A DNA stretch of 64,000 bases from Haemonchus contortus (GCA_000469685.2 LS997564.1:496001-560000), one strand, 5' to 3'. Positions 22,697-35,570 are shown, counted from the first letter of the stretch. A program made the numbers and translations. The notes: generated from the letters alone by a model not told the origin.

Positions 22697-22892
22697 GATA
22701 TGCGCCCACCGCATTCGACTTCCACACAGAATCATAGAGTCGCATTGAGTGCTCCATCCAGACTAAACTTGTACCAATTAGTACCCGGAGGGATAGAAGG
22801 CTTGGTTGGCCTAGGCGGATGTCAATCCGGGATTCGAGCCCGTGACCATACGTTTAGATAAAGCGGCACTTGCCGCTACACCACTTTCCCCT
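22697..22892 (-). repeat. tRNA-derived SINE copy
   Basis: Minus-strand copy. Its reverse complement carries a tRNA-like A box and a B box close to GGTTCGAATCC (seen here as GGGATTCGAGCCC on the plus strand), followed by the body with GGTACTAATTGGTACAAG and a CGACTTCCA tail block. Confidence 0.65.
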
Positions 22893-23183
22893 TTACAGAT
22901 ATAAATTACCTTGAAAGAACAAGTAAGTACCCTTTACGATTAATGTTTCAACTACTTAGAAAAAACACAATTATTCAGTTGCCAACATGATACAGTAGGT
23001 TTACGTTGAGGGGTTGCAGGGACCTTCTGGGAAATAGCAGCCTCACAACAAAATCGTAGAGCTCAATTCCTATGACAAGAGACGATAATAACATATCATA
23101 ACTGAAATTCTAACATTCTAAAAAGTAACGTAACAAATCGTTAGTATCCTATTGAGCAAGGAATAATTTCTTCGTAATACATC

Positions 23184-25537
23184 CTATTCTAACGTCCGGG
23201 CATCCACTTTCTGCACAGGTACTTTGACAACTATCGTATCTGGATCCTCTGCCTCTACCTGTACCTGAAATATGTGGAAAGCTTTATCTGACTACATTGG
23301 GGAAATATATTCAAAAATTTATCCTGCAGCTAAAAGAGGCTACCACTGTGCCTAGAAGGCTTTATTCATGCGACTGAAATGTTGTATTCATGATGATGAG
23401 GTACTAAATAACAAAAATCAGTTGAATATAGTTCGGAAAAAAAAACTAGGAATTGTGAAATCGAGTCTTGTGGAAGCGTGGATGAAAAGGCAGAGTTCAC
23501 TTTATAATGGTTTTTGAATTTTCTTCTTTTGTAAACGTATAACCCCCAAGGGGAGCCTGAGGGTCGCTGACGGGACGGGAAGCGGCTAAGATAAGGCGTA
23601 ATAAGCCAGCTCAGCCGACGTACGCGCCTAAGCAGGACGAGTCTCAAGCGTCGTCAAAACTGTAGAAGTTGCACCATTCGCATCTTGTACGAAGGCAGCT
23701 TTGCAGTCAGCTGTATGCAGTGGCACGCACTTTTGAACAGCTCGTCCAAATACCCCTTCCATGCAAATTCAACCATCACATTTTCGTCCAACCCCTACTT
23801 TTTGAAGCCAGTACGCCGATTTCCACGTTTCCTTTGACAATTTTGCCACTACTTCGGGCGCTACATTCATTATTCATCTAAAATTAAGGTCCTCAAACTT
23901 AGCGTGAACTTTGCCTCAGAGGGATTTGCCCTAACCAGCATTACATATGCATCGAATGGAATAATGTAAGAGCCGTAACATTCTCTAATGAACGCTGAGA
24001 GGACGCGGCAAATAATCCGGACGCAGTACCATTAATTTTGCTGCTCATGTTAGCAACGAATTCACGGCATTACAAGTTTACGAATCCTCAGATCGAAATA
24101 TAAGTAATGTTATCTGCAATTTGATCAGCATAATACTCACTGTAGCCACCAAACGAGGCAAATAAAACAACGTGTTAATAGAGACAAAACCATAAGTAAG
24201 AAGAGGAAGAAAGAAAAGAACAAAAATAAGAAAGGAAGAAGGAAAAAAAGATTATGAACAGTTGCACTGACCTGACAACCCAGTCGGGAATAGTCGCTCA
24301 GTTCTGGGGCTAGATCAAGAAGATCCAGCTCCTCTTCTCCGGCTGGATTGATCCGCTCCACTCGTTCAAAATGTTCTGGTGAAAGTACTACATGACACGT
24401 ACAACATGCAAGTGTGCCTATAAAAGTAAGTATAAGATTCAATAATTGCTACCTATCAAAATGTTAGTATAATGAAAACACATGGTCCCTAAGCATTAGA
24501 AAATTTGGTCATCTCATTTACGAGTAGCTCCACTGCGATTTGTAACATAAATGTAAAAGCATGCCAGGACCTTATTCCAAGTTGGGAATCGTTGAATTAT
24601 AAAAATGATCCCATTCTTCACCAGATCGATATGTAGCTAACGGTGTTAGTGAACTCGTCCCTTCTAGAGTTCTACAATTTCAGTAATCCTGGGCGTGAGT
24701 CAGACCAGGAGATCTCATCGGTCGTCAACTTGGAGCTAGAGCACCGCGCATTGAGGTCCCTCGCAGTCTGTCACAGTGCCTAACTTAAGGCCAAGGTAAC
24801 ATGCAGAAAAAGGAGGAAGCATCTTGTTCGACGGAAAAATGGTCCACTCTCAATAGCTGAATGCCAGAGTCTAGGCATAAAGTGCTGTAGTTTCACTGTG
24901 ACGACCGCAGCAAGCTTCAGTATGCATACTAGGATGCATTGATTGGAAAGAAAAGAACCATTAAAATAAACACAAACTACCCTTCGAAAACTTCTTCTCT
25001 ATAGTTATTTCAGAATAAATGAGAGAATATTGGAAAATTGGAGAATACCAGCAAACAAAGCATCATGTAAAACTCACCCTCACAAGCGCCATAACCATCC
25101 AAAGGTAGATCGTTATTCACAACAACATCCAGTAAGGTATCTCCCAGCTAAAAAAGACAAAAATTTGACTCTAAAACGAATACTACTTTAACAATAGAAT
25201 GAGAGAAAAACACTTTCGAAGCCAGGAAATTCAAGCAAGCTAGTAAAACGAAACGAAATATGCAGCCTGTTAAGAGGAAACCAGTCGAACTTTCGTAAAA
25301 AAAGTTCAGTCAGATGGAACAATTAAATGAAAAAATAACTTGTGAAACTTGAGCAGGAACGCCTACCTTTGCCGTCCCAACAAACTTTTCTTCTCCACAT
25401 ATGAATTCAACCCGTTTAGTGGAAACGGACCGCACTAAGCCAGAATTGAAAGCGACATTCAACGATTGTATAGATTTGGAACACGGCAAAAATTTGTAAT
25501 TTCGGAGCAATGACGACAGAGCTCGACCAGTGAGCAT
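23184..25537 (-). CDS. Adrenodoxin-type [2Fe-2S] ferredoxin, gene A of tandem array
   Basis: Mitochondrial electron-transfer ferredoxin: it carries electrons from ferredoxin reductase to Fe-S cluster assembly, heme or sterol enzymes. Exons: 25537-25367 (57 codons), 25147-25078, 24417-24272, 23264-23184 (stop), giving 155 residues. The leader MLTGRALSSLLRNYK is basic and lacks acids, as in a mitochondrial targeting peptide. The core has LLDVVVNNDLPLDGYGACEG, then TLACCTCH and SRLGCQ, so the CX5CX2C...C ligand set is complete. The acidic docking motif DLLD is kept. The order and the LDVVV/GYGACEGTLAC block look closer to FDX1 than to FDX2, and the tail KVDARTLE recalls the FDX1 end. The start was chosen at the ATG 9 nt after an AG acceptor, as in the three paralogues. 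The nearest paralogue (gene B) begins about 1.1 kb upstream of this gene. Confidence 0.93.
23484..23917 (+). repeat. Degraded TTAA-family MITE in intron 3 of ferredoxin A
   Basis: Weak terminal matches (AAAAGGCAGAGTTCAC at the left, GCGTGAACTTTGCCTC at the right) and internal family-2 blocks (GGACGAGTCTCAAGC, TCCAACCCCTACTTTTTG). It lies in the intron between the ferredoxin A exons ending 24272 and starting 23264. Confidence 0.6.
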
Positions 25538-25546
25538 TTCAAAAAT

Positions 25547-25548
25547 CT
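25547..25548 (-). promoter_or_regulatory. Splice acceptor 9 nt before ATG of ferredoxin A
   Basis: TTTTCATTGCAG then nine bases (ATTTTTGAA) then ATG on the minus strand. The same 9-nt distance occurs in all four paralogues. The likely role is spliced-leader trans-splicing; a 5'-UTR intron is the alternative. Confidence 0.6.
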
Positions 25549-26615
25549 GCAATGAAAATTTTAAGTGACGATCACGCTGAACAAAAAATAACCACGATAT
25601 GACGATGAAACAACTGGATCAAAGAACGAGTGAACTTCAACGACGGGAAAACGACTTGGCAATCGACTATAGGCTATGAAACGGAGAAAATTAGGTACTA
25701 AAAGGTTGGAACAAATCGGTTGGTAATTACTCTGAGAAGGATCTTTTAAACTCAACAGAAGCCACTGAACAGTGGCTTTGTTTCCTCAACCTGCACAGTA
25801 TGGAAAAAAGAAGTTGGGACTTGAAACTCTATTAAAAACGTCAAACTGAAAGATAGTTAGACGAGATGAAGCAAGAACGACACTTTTCAGGCGATGCTGG
25901 CCACAACGGGAAAAATCAAAAGAATCGTATAGTTCACAACTAAAATGTGAAGTTCCCTCGACTTGCTCTCCGCGTCTTTTTGATGGTGAAAGATGCCTGA
26001 TGACGCATTAGGCCGTCACCTGATTATGTGGACAGTTGAACAAACGTAGCCAGCTAGCCAAAAGCTGATCAGTGCAAAAGAGTTGTCCAATGTGAAAAAA
26101 ACCTTAAGTGACAAACTAGTGTTAACAGCTCTCCTGAGCGATCGATTATTGACATGCTGAGGAAAATAAAAGACACCAAACAAGAAGAAAAAAGCAACGT
26201 CAAAAAGTAGGCAGAATGCAGTAAGTGATAATAAACTGATCCCTGTGATCCACTCTTGCTAAATGTACTGTGAAGACTACGGAAATGGTAGTTGAGAGCT
26301 AGAGGAACACAAGCGATACTCGAGTTTAGTCATATGAATGGTCATAACCAGTAACACCAGTAAAAGTAAAGCCAACTCGATAAATGATTATCACCATTGC
26401 CATTCCGATTGAATAAAGGAAGCTTTCATAAAAATTTACAACTGCAAGTTGGATGGAAATAATAAACGCAAGAAAAAACAACTCTCTTCTGCGAAGTACG
26501 ACACCTGCACTTCAATGTATGTCATAATTGAAACAAATCTAGCCAATAAACAGAAAAAGACGTAAAAAGACCAGAGAAAAAGCTAGATATAAAGACACTA
26601 GCAGTGACTTGTCTT

Positions 26616-27545
26616 CTACTCCAATGTTCGCGCATCCCTCCTTTGCATTGGCAGCTTGACAACTATTGTATCTGGATCTTCTGCAGTAATCTTCACCTAA
26701 ATCGGTTTTGAATATTGAAAGCATAGGACAGTCAATCTGGTGTCGAATGCCTGCCATAAGTTCTGCGGATCGATAAAATGCACATAAAATGACGAACTAA
26801 ATCAAAAATTAGTTATGGCATCAGAGTACATCTCCCACTTATCTAGCAGTCTAAATAATAATTTTTTACCCCATAATCAAATCGAGTGCCATAGATGTCA
26901 TAAATGATAAAAGGAATGAAAGTTTCTGCTGACCTGACAACCTAATCGTGAATGATCAGTCTGCTCTAGCACCTTATCGAGAAGATCCAGCTCCTCTTCG
27001 TCCGGTGGGCTAGTCCGACCCGCACGTTCGAAATGTTCTGGTGAGAGTATTACATGACAAGTGCCACAGCCAAGCGTTCCTAAAAAAGTTATTAGATAAC
27101 TAACTGTCATTAGCATAAAATTACGTTGAGTAGATAAATACAAACCTTGAGAGTCTTTATCACTTAGAAACGCTGAAAATCTTAAATAAGATCAATCGGA
27201 TCATTATGCAACATAGAAAAACTGCAATGGACCGTTTGCCAGCCAATCATCTAAACGCTGTACTGCTTACAGTAGAAGTTGGTATCCACACAGGCCTGTA
27301 TTTCAGTGCAACACATAAGTTGGTTACTATTTTAAATGACCCATGCACGGTCAACTACTCCCAAATTTTCAAACTCAATAAATGCTTTATGGTTAGGGAC
27401 GATTAAACTGCATTGCGAACGTATTTTACTAGGATCAAAAAGAGGGAAAACATAATATCAGAAGAGGAACATTATATCAAATGGGAAAGGCATGTTAGAT
27501 ATTCAGACCATACATGTTTCAGTGCTCAGGACGTATACTGAATGG

Positions 27546-27597
<52 letters not shown>

Positions 27598-30065
27598 AAG
27601 CTCATCCCGAACCGCATTGTAGTCTTTCCGCCATATTTTCCATCTAGCATGGTTAAATCGCAAATATCTTACTCATTCTCATTAAAAGGATAGTAACCTG
27701 CTACTAGCTAGATTCTGGCATTAACCTTAACCATGACTAATAGCTATGTCGAAGCGCTTGCTATTCCTGATAAAAACCGCAGGAACGAATTTATGAGAAC
27801 TTTGACATTCGACGATAATTATACCTTCGATTGCTCTTCGGCCTTACTTTTCAGCAGATAGCAGGACAAGAAAAAATTTATCATCAATTGAAGTTGAAGT
27901 CATGTGACATCAATAAAGTTAGTAATGCAGAAATTATTCTTATTTCTTGCTAAACTAACGAAGACCACTGAGCTCAGCCGGACTTTCTCTAGAACAAGAC
28001 GGAATGTACGCCTTTTTTAGATCGGAGTGTTACATAATATAAGTTGAAAATGAAGGGCAAAAAGTCCGAACCGAACATTCAAAAAATTACTAAACGACAT
28101 CTACCTTAACGGGTACGTTCTCCCTTAAAAACCACCGAAGTCAGTCCTTTATGTAAAAGAAATCTCTATTGTGAAGCTTTTCTTATTTGACAAATAATCA
28201 ACAAATAATTATTTAAAAGGTTTGAGGAAATAAAAAATTGAAAACTTGACCGGTAGCATCAAATTCTCAGGTCACTTATTATAGGTTTGCACTGAAGGGG
28301 ACTAACCTTGACAAGCACCATAACCGACCAAAGGCAAATCGTCATTGAGAACAACGTCTAACATAGAATCGCCAACCTGAAATTGAAAGTAAATAGCATC
28401 CTTCACATAATTTCTGATGGCTCCAATTTCGAACTAGTCGGAATACGGCTGCTATGGTACAGAAGAACGGGTATGAAATTCCGGCCAAACACGCACACTC
28501 ATACCTAACACACCTCGTGAGCGCCTCGCTTCTGAGCGGACTCCCGATCAACTCATGCGTGTTTATGTAACTTGGTTCTCTCCTCTTTCTTCTTCAACTT
28601 GACTACGTGAATTCACTCAGACTAATTGTAAGCCCACTTCACGCACAATTCGCCCTCTAAATCCTGTTGTCTGAACCTTACCAAAGTTGATCGCTTTAAG
28701 GCCAGATTAACTGCTTACGACGACGCCCACTCCTTGTGGGTGGAGTATAATCCTGCCACCCATCCTCAGTGTTCCCATCCTGCCGCTCGTACTCCTATCA
28801 AAATTGAACAATCTAGGTCTGAATCTACAATTTTAGTACACGTTTCGCCTTTAAGGGTGAAGTATAGCCTTTCACTCGTAAGTGGCTGCTTTCATAGTCC
28901 GCTGGGCGGCCCACGAGCGCGCCGGCGGGGGGACTACTCGGCCGACGATATTGCCCGTGATTCAGTTGTAATCAAAGGGCAAGCGCCGCCTCCGGCCGGC
29001 GCCCTCGCTCGTGCGCTCGCGGGCCAGCTGGCGGACTATGAAAGCAGCCAATGGCTGCTTTCTAGTTCAACGATTCGACCAACGTCCGTCCGTCCGTCCG
29101 TTCGGCGTGCGTGCGACGGCAGCTCTAGCCACTCGTCGGCAGGTGATCCAGTGATCCAGTATTGTCAACTAGTGGTTAGGGCCGCCGTCGCATGCATGCA
29201 ACGCGCCAGGCAGACGGACAGACGGACGTCGGTTGAATCGTTGAACTCTGAAAGCAGCCACTAGTGTACTCATCCTGCCGTCTGTTCTCCTACCAAGTTT
29301 GAACTTTCCAGATCCATCCTAACAGGAGTTATGAATTTCTGGTCAAACACGCACACACACATGCACACACCACACACCAATGGACACACTTAGCGCACGG
29401 AGGGGGACGGTCAAGTCGTGCGTCCGAGGACGCGCGCGGCAAATCGCACGGCGAAGTTCGTGACGATCTGAACACTCTGACGCCAGTTTTCGGGGCACAA
29501 ACTCGATGTATACTAGTTTAGCAGGGTCAGATTATCCTTCTAATCTACTCTACTTTAAATTTGGGCCCCAATGATAGGCACTAAAGTCGTTCAAATCGTT
29601 ACGAACTTCGCCACGCACTTTGCCGCGCGCATCCTAGGACGCACGACTTGACACATACCTGCGCACAGAACATGATAGGATCGGTTTCTGCAGAATGAGC
29701 CAAGAGCTCTAGTAACTCAAGTAAAAATTTGGTAAAAGAGAAAAGAAAAGTAAAAAACACAAATTCGTGAATGCGGTTCTTTAATTGTGATGACGCCGGT
29801 AGTTATTGGGCTGAGTAAAAGCGAATTTTCAGACCATACTACACAATATTACAAATCACCAGTAGGGAACTGAAAATAGAGTATTAGCGCTCACCTTTGC
29901 CTTTCCGACAAATTTATCTTCTCCACAAATGAATTCAACCCGTTTAGTAGAAACATTCCGTAGAAAGACCGAATAAAAGACAGCATTCAACAGTGACTTC
30001 GGCTTTGAACATTTTGAATAAAGCAAGCGACTCGGTAATGAGTACAGGATCCGCTGAGTTAGCAT
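26616..30065 (-). CDS. Adrenodoxin-type [2Fe-2S] ferredoxin, gene B of tandem array
   Basis: Paralogue of gene A with the same split: 30065-29895 (57 codons), 28376-28307, 27079-26934, 26696-26616, giving 155 residues. Leader MLTQRILYSLPSRLLYSKC is mitochondrial-type. Cluster ligands sit in GYGACQG, TLGCGTCH and SRLGCQ. The docking motif is kept as DLLD, but the following residues change from LAPEL to KVLEQ, and the substrate loop reads ERAGRTSPPDEEE. The tail is MQRRDARTLE. Intron 1 is long (29894-28377) and contains a family-4 palindromic MITE and a double foldback. Function as for gene A; whether it has specialised cannot be told from sequence. Confidence 0.92.
27548..27593. repeat. (AT)n microsatellite
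   Basis: An uninterrupted alternating AT run of about 45 bp in intron 2 of ferredoxin gene B. Confidence 0.95.
28882..29261. repeat. Two back-to-back GC-rich foldbacks
   Basis: The first unit, 28882-29050, starts GTGGCTGCTTTCATAGTCCG and closes with GGACTATGAAAGCAGCCA. The second, 29052-29261, starts TGGCTGCTTTCTAGTTCAAC and closes GTTGAACTCTGAAAGCAGCC, with GTCCGTCCGTCC against GACGGACAGACGG inside. The flanks carry a direct duplication (CATCCTGCCG...CTCCTA on both sides). It lies in intron 1 of ferredoxin B. The open frame across it is a by-product. Confidence 0.7.
29402..29660. mobile_element. Family-4 palindromic MITE in ferredoxin B intron 1
   Basis: Starts GGGGACGGTCAAGTCGTGCG and ends GCACGACTTGACACATACCT, 259 bp. 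The flanks GCGCACGGA (29393-29401) and GCGCACAGA (29661-29669) agree at 8 of 9 positions. Confidence 0.78.
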
Positions 30066-30074
30066 TTCGGAAAT

Positions 30075-30076
30075 CT
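30075..30076 (-). promoter_or_regulatory. Splice acceptor 9 nt before ATG of ferredoxin B
   Basis: CTAGTTACAG, then ATTTCCGAA, then ATG on the minus strand. It matches the spacing in genes A, C and D. Confidence 0.6.
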
Positions 30077-30374
30077 GTAACTAGTCCCATTAGATGACTG
30101 CCATGTTGAGAACAAAAAGAATTTTCTTAGAGCGACGAGGCAAAAGAACTAGCACACATGATAAAGAAAAGCATGGTTTTAACAAAGAAGTGGAATAAAA
30201 TGAAATAGACAAAGGGTTCAACATGAGAAGGGTCTCTATGATAAGCCCTTTTAGCTTAACAACAAAGATAAACAAAGGACGATCTCAAAATCAAAGATAC
30301 CATCATATGAACAAAAAATGACCTGCGTGTTTCCGAACCCACAAAAACGTACCATAAGAAAGGTGTCAAAGCCC

Positions 30375-30425
30375 AACAAGGGCCTCTGAAGTGGTGCCGA
30401 CTCGGGCCCACTTCTGAGGCCAGTT
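30375..30425. repeat. Short imperfect hairpin
   Basis: GGCCTCTGAAGTGG pairs with CCACTTCTGAGGCC with one mismatch around a GC-rich loop. It lies between ferredoxin genes B and C. It may be a terminator-like structure or a repeat remnant. Confidence 0.4.
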
Positions 30426-31519
30426 AACCAGTATCACAAGGGAGACGCAGGCAAAAACTGCCGATGATCGATAGGACGTGTCGCTTCGCACTTTTACAAC
30501 GAAAATGCCCTTATCATAGACTAGTTCTACAGTTAGACGACCACAGAAAACTGCTAATGAAAGCTCAAAGTTTCAGTGTCCCATTTCAGTCGCACATGAA
30601 ATGTGACCTCAGCAACAACCATCAAATACAAAACCATGACAGGCACATGGGTATCAGAAAGCATCTTAAAATCTTCGACATACTCATAGTAAATCACAAT
30701 AGAAAAATAGTGATGAGTGCTATGTTTACTGTTTGCCGTAATGTTCTTGCATTCCAAACTTTCAAATAAAATATGAGATAATCCGCTTATTTTTGAGAAC
30801 TACTATCTAAACGTTGATGGATTATTTTCTCAGATGTTGGCTAAATCGATTTTGAAAATCGAAGCAGACGTAACCTCCCGAAGAACATAATCGCTACATC
30901 TTAAAGCTCCCGCCCGGACATGAGGCGGAACGACATCTAGCCTCTGTAATTTCAGTCTAGCCTCGTTTATTCCCTGTGAAACTCTAAGGAGCTGTGAATC
31001 CGGTCTGAACGTTGAAAGTTAAAAATTTGAAATCACCCTCCCTCTCTAGCAACTCAAGGCGTTTCATATTGTAAGATGAACAGCACTTGACAAGCAGGAG
31101 AACGAGGTAAGCTAGCGATTACCTTACACTAATTTCGTAGCTTTTCTTCTAGGCAAGAAGGAGCTGACAGGGAAGGAGCCCAAATTCCAAGCACCCTTTG
31201 AAAAGTAACAAAAGTTACGAAAATATAAAGCAACATGCGGGTTGTACTTATAAAGTGCGTGAAAAGCTAATGCAGAACGAGTAGCACTCTGTTCGTGGCT
31301 ACAATCACGAGCGCCCGACATTCAAACTTTTCTCAAACCATATCTTATCCCAAAAATTTACAATGAATTATAGCAGTTATGAAGACTCTTCAAAATCAGC
31401 TAATCATGCTGTCAAACGCATGTCTGATTACCAATCCGTGATCACAGGCAGTAAATTCACCCAAACTTTACTGTCATATTGAGCAAATCGATGACAAGAC
31501 ACCTTCAGCAACATTTATA
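30426..31519. other. Spacer between ferredoxin genes B and C
   Basis: About 1.1 kb with overlapping short frames on both strands but no splice-consistent coding and no recognised repeat. It probably holds the 3' end of gene C and the promoter region of gene B. Confidence 0.4.
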
Positions 31520-32765
31520 CTATTTTAGTGTTCCTGCGTTTCTCTTTTTGACAGGTACCTTGACTACTATCGTATCTGGATCATCTGCTCCTATTTGCAC
31601 CTGAAAATGGTTTGAAAAAGCAAGAAAGCTTTACAACACGATGAAAAGTTATGCAGCTTCAACCTGCATAATTGAATGAATGAAAATGGATGACAGTCGT
31701 GGACAACAAAGATTTTGACAACTCTAACTTGGCATCCTAGTCGAGAATGATCTGTCAATTCGGGAACGCCATCGAGAAGGTCTTGCTCTAGTTCTTGCAC
31801 CGGATTGATTCGATCTATACGTTCGAAGTGCTCTGATGAAAGTACGACATGACATGTTCCACATCCAAGGTTGCCTGGAACCAATAGCGTACAGATGATG
31901 ACATTTTTGAACTCAAAATTGCGTTCGATAATTGAAAATGATAATTGTACAGACCCCATTTCCCAAAAGATCAATTCTTCCGAAACATGAATAGCCCAAT
32001 TAAATGATATAAGGCCATCTTCCCATCATAGGTTACGATGAAGTAAGCTGAGCTTTCAGAGACGTCTAAAGTATTCGACTACGAATTCGAACCGAGCCTC
32101 ACCAGCTCAATCGCTTCCCTTTTCCCGCTCACATATTTTTCAAAAAGCAAATCTTCGTCAAGTTTAAGGAGATTAATTCTGTATTTCAGCATACGAGGTT
32201 AAAAGGAAGTTGAAAGGTTAAAAGAGACGAAAAAGAGAAAAAAGATGACAAGAAGATACGTAGATACGCACGAAACCAACCTTGACAAGCACCGTAGCCG
32301 TCCAGCGGTATATTGTTGTTTAGAACAACGTCCAGCACAGAGTCGCCGACCTATAAAAAAAAGTTCGGATCAATGAAAACAGTTCTGTGAAATTGAATAT
32401 TCATACTTCTACGGTCTTGAAATAGTCGGGTCTATTCAATCTATACTACGGATTCGAACAAATATTGTAAATTCACTGGATCGTGATCACCTTGGAATTG
32501 GGGCAGGCTGTGTAACAGTGCCCTAGCCGACTTCAATTCATTTCACCCGAACGAATAACAACGAGAGGGAAAAGAAAAATGTTCCAGTTCTCACCTTTGC
32601 CGTTCCAACAAACTTTTTGTTTCCAAAAACAAATTCAATCCGTTTAGTAGAAGCAGAACGCACAAAGGCAAGGTTGGGGGCAACATTTAATAACCGTTTG
32701 AAGTTCGAACACTTCAAAATATTATAGCAGCTCAGTGATGGAGACAAAGTCTTTGTAAATGACAT
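31520..32765 (-). CDS. Adrenodoxin-type [2Fe-2S] ferredoxin, gene C of tandem array
   Basis: The most compact paralogue. Exons: 32765-32595 (57 codons), 32350-32281, 31874-31729, 31600-31520, giving 155 residues. The leader begins MSFTKTLSPSLSCYN. The strand before the core reads EFVFGNKKFVGTAK, where genes A, B and D have FICG. Ligands are in GYGACQG, NLGCGTCH and SRLGCQ, and DLLD is kept. GTL before the second cysteine is GNL here. The tail is VKKRNAGTLK in place of the DARTLE end of A and B. The GTG nine bases upstream of the ATG is in frame, but it directly follows the AG acceptor, so the ATG at 32765 is preferred. Confidence 0.92.
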
Positions 32766-32774
32766 TTCGGACAC

Positions 32775-32776
32775 CT
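32775..32776 (-). promoter_or_regulatory. Splice acceptor 9 nt before ATG of ferredoxin C
   Basis: CTTGTTCAG, then GTGTCCGAA, then ATG on the minus strand. The spacing is identical to the other three genes. Confidence 0.6.
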
Positions 32777-33204
32777 GAACAAGTTCATGGCTAGACTGTC
32801 ATTAAAGCACTGAAAACAGGTTCTCAAAGAGAAACAGAGAAATAAACGGGAAAAATGACAAGGAAGTGAATAGGGGAGGTAGCGCTTGAGAAACTGGTCT
32901 CAATAGGTCTCCGCATTATCGACTGGAAAACAGCAATGACCAGAGCGTACAGTTAGAACAAACATACCAATATGTAATCGAAAAGTTGGTTGAGCTAGAT
33001 TAGAGCGCAAAAATGAAAGGGGGATATAAGAACACCGCTCAAGCGTGAAGGGCATCATCAAAATGAGTTCGACTCAAGATATAACCAACCACTGCCCCCA
33101 CGTCAACCGCGTCGAAGGACTACATTGCATCATTCATTGATCGTTGTACTCATAAAACACTTTCAAACAGCTGGTGTGACGAGTTGCACGACCATGAATT
33201 GCAC

Positions 33205-33780
33205 TTAAAGGCCAGTTCACGATAATTTTGTGTAATCCAGATTATGATGAAAAATGGAAGATAAGATCGAAAATAGTGCGATGAAGGTGAAAACTGCATG
33301 AATAGGTGTTTCCAAAGTGAAAAAGGCTTTGAAAACGTTAAAAAGGGGGCTGGACGAGAATGAGACCAGAAAAATGAAGAAGAGTGGGGCGTTTGGACGA
33401 GCTATACAATGTGTCTCACTGCGTACGTGTGGGTCCTGGTGCGAATAACAGACAATGGTGAGCAAAAATTCATTCACTTATAAGTATAAGTAAACCAAAA
33501 AACTTTGGTAACAACAAAAGTAGCTCACCTTTTTCAGCCTCTACGAGTAGGAACTCAAATAAGGGATCGCGGCAGCAAGAAGAATAGTAGAGGAGAAAAG
33601 AATGGGAGAAAAACATCGCCTCATCACTCGGCGATCGGCTGATTGTGTGTGGTTCCTAGAACGAATATTCGCAATCTTTATTGTCTCGACATTCGTCTGA
33701 CGTCTGACGTCACATCGATTGAGAGGCGGGAAGGCCATTGACGTTCCCGCCCATTGAATTATCGTAAACTGTGCCTTTAA
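33205..33780 (-). mobile_element. Family-1 TTAA MITE
   Basis: TTAAAGGCCAGTTCACGATAA at the left and TTATCGTAAACTGTGCCTTTAA at the right, with the standard family-1 interior in inverted orientation. It lies between ferredoxin genes C and D. Confidence 0.87.
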
Positions 33781-34200
33781 GGTACTCCATTTAAGTCGAG
33801 AAGCGAATTGTTGGTTGGGGATAGTGCATCGGTGGTAAAGGAAGCAAAAAAATTCCTAGTTTCGCGAAAATTAAGGCTCCTCAAGAGCAGTGAAAATAGA
33901 GGTTGTACGAGATTGGATGACGGAAATGACATGGAAGGGGTATGTGGACGAGCATTCAGTTATTTCAACTGCGCAAAGACCTGGCTATATCAGGCCAAAA
34001 CTGTCCAGAATTGCCTTTTACTGTCGCTATGGATCATGGGTACATGGGTTTCCTTGTGAATGGTGGAACCTCTTCAATGCCGTCGTAACTCGTCCGTTAT
34101 GGGTATGGGTGTGGCATTCCGATATAATCTCTGAGCCCTAATAACACCCTATCTAGGCCGTTTTCCAACCTGACAGCGCCACGTATAGAATACGGTGTAG
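33781..34200 (-). repeat. Family-2 MITE fragment abutting the family-1 copy
   Basis: The internal sequence (GGTGGTAAAGGAAGC, GAAAATAGAGGTTG, GACATGGAAGGGGTA) parallels the copy at 60527-61036. The left end joins the neighbouring MITE directly at TTAA. Confidence 0.55.
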
Positions 34201-35570
34201 TCTTTGATTTATCCTACGGGGATAGCCCCATTTTATAAGCCGTTTTTATCTGAACTTTTGAACCTTAACAAAAAATACAGGATAATAGGGCCTATTGAAA
34301 AGTGCAAATTTCAGAAAGCTCTAAGAACATAAAACAAAGCTCGAGCGAAGAAAAAGGATCATCGCGTCACGGCAGGTTCTTACTAGATCAGTCTTGATTG
34401 TAGCCTTGAAGCTACTGAAAAGAAGGCATTTGTTGTAAAACCACTGTACTTCATATTGGAATACCGAACATCGAATAACTTTTCTCCCCTGTGGTCATCA
34501 TAGTTCTTCCCGGTTTTTCATAAATTCGAACATCTGTTTATGATTTGAGAAATCCTAGCCAATATGCCTGCGAATGCACCACCACTCCCTTCGGTGATTA
34601 TAATGTCTTTGGACGATACTAACCTTGCTTCAGTAGTAGTCCCAATCCATCATTATTTATCCTTTGTGTGAGTCATAGATGAGTAATTACGCTGTCAGCA
34701 ATGAGTATTAACGTGAAAGCAAGGGAGTCGATCTTGCACACATTCTGCAGAACACAAAGCACGATTAAGTAACCGTTGTGACTCGTCCATATCAATATTA
34801 CTAAATAAAAATAAAATAAAAATAAATAGCATCAGTAAGGCTCACTGAACAGCTGAAGCTCAACTATATAGGCGGTTCCAAATTATGTCAAAAACTTGGA
34901 AATTTCAAATCAGAAATCGAATCCTTCTAACTTTTAATTTATGTAATAATAACTTTATGAACTAAAGCAAATTCGAGTAATCATTTGAAAGTTCTGGTAC
35001 CATTTCGTAGTCTATTAACATCATCATTTCCCTTCACTGATACATCGCTCTCAGAGCAGGTCATTGAGAAACCGTGCAGAGGGCGAAGAAGATATAGAAA
35101 AATTGAGGAGCTTCATTTTTAGTGAACTTGTTTCAGTTAACATAACTCACGGTGTTAGGTTGTGAGCTCCATGAAGCACTTACAGCACATAAACGTCACG
35201 CTTCTGAGATAGAAGAAATCCAAGAGTTAAGATTACTCTCGAAATCATTTTATCGACAAAATAATGAACTATATTATTGTTTCAATCGGATATTCTCATA
35301 GACCTCTTGCAATCATAGGACAGAACCACTTCCTAAGCAAATGATGCCAGACTGCAGTCAATGCAGAACATTAAAACTCGTAGACTCATAGACAGCAGGT
35401 CGGTCAATATTGATAAGTACAAAGGGAAGAAGGTTGGCAGGCTATTCCGATGAATACAGTTTAAAAATTTCAAAAAAATTGAAGAAGATCTAAACAAACA
35501 ACGGAAACTACCACACGGTTATGCTTTGGCGAATGACTTTCTCGTTGAGTTATCATATATGCCCCTGCAA
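34201..35570. other. Spacer between ferredoxin genes C and D
   Basis: About 1.4 kb of AT-rich sequence. No coding exons, RNA genes or recognised repeat family members were seen. It should contain the 3' UTR of gene D and the upstream region of gene C. Confidence 0.4.

Noticed and set aside
27548..27593. AT run as an origin or regulatory element
   Set aside because: A simple intronic microsatellite is sufficient; no associated motif.
28734..29264. 176-codon ORF, the longest in the window
   Set aside because: It covers two GC-rich foldbacks with low-complexity GTCCGTCC repeats inside a ferredoxin intron, so openness follows from high GC.
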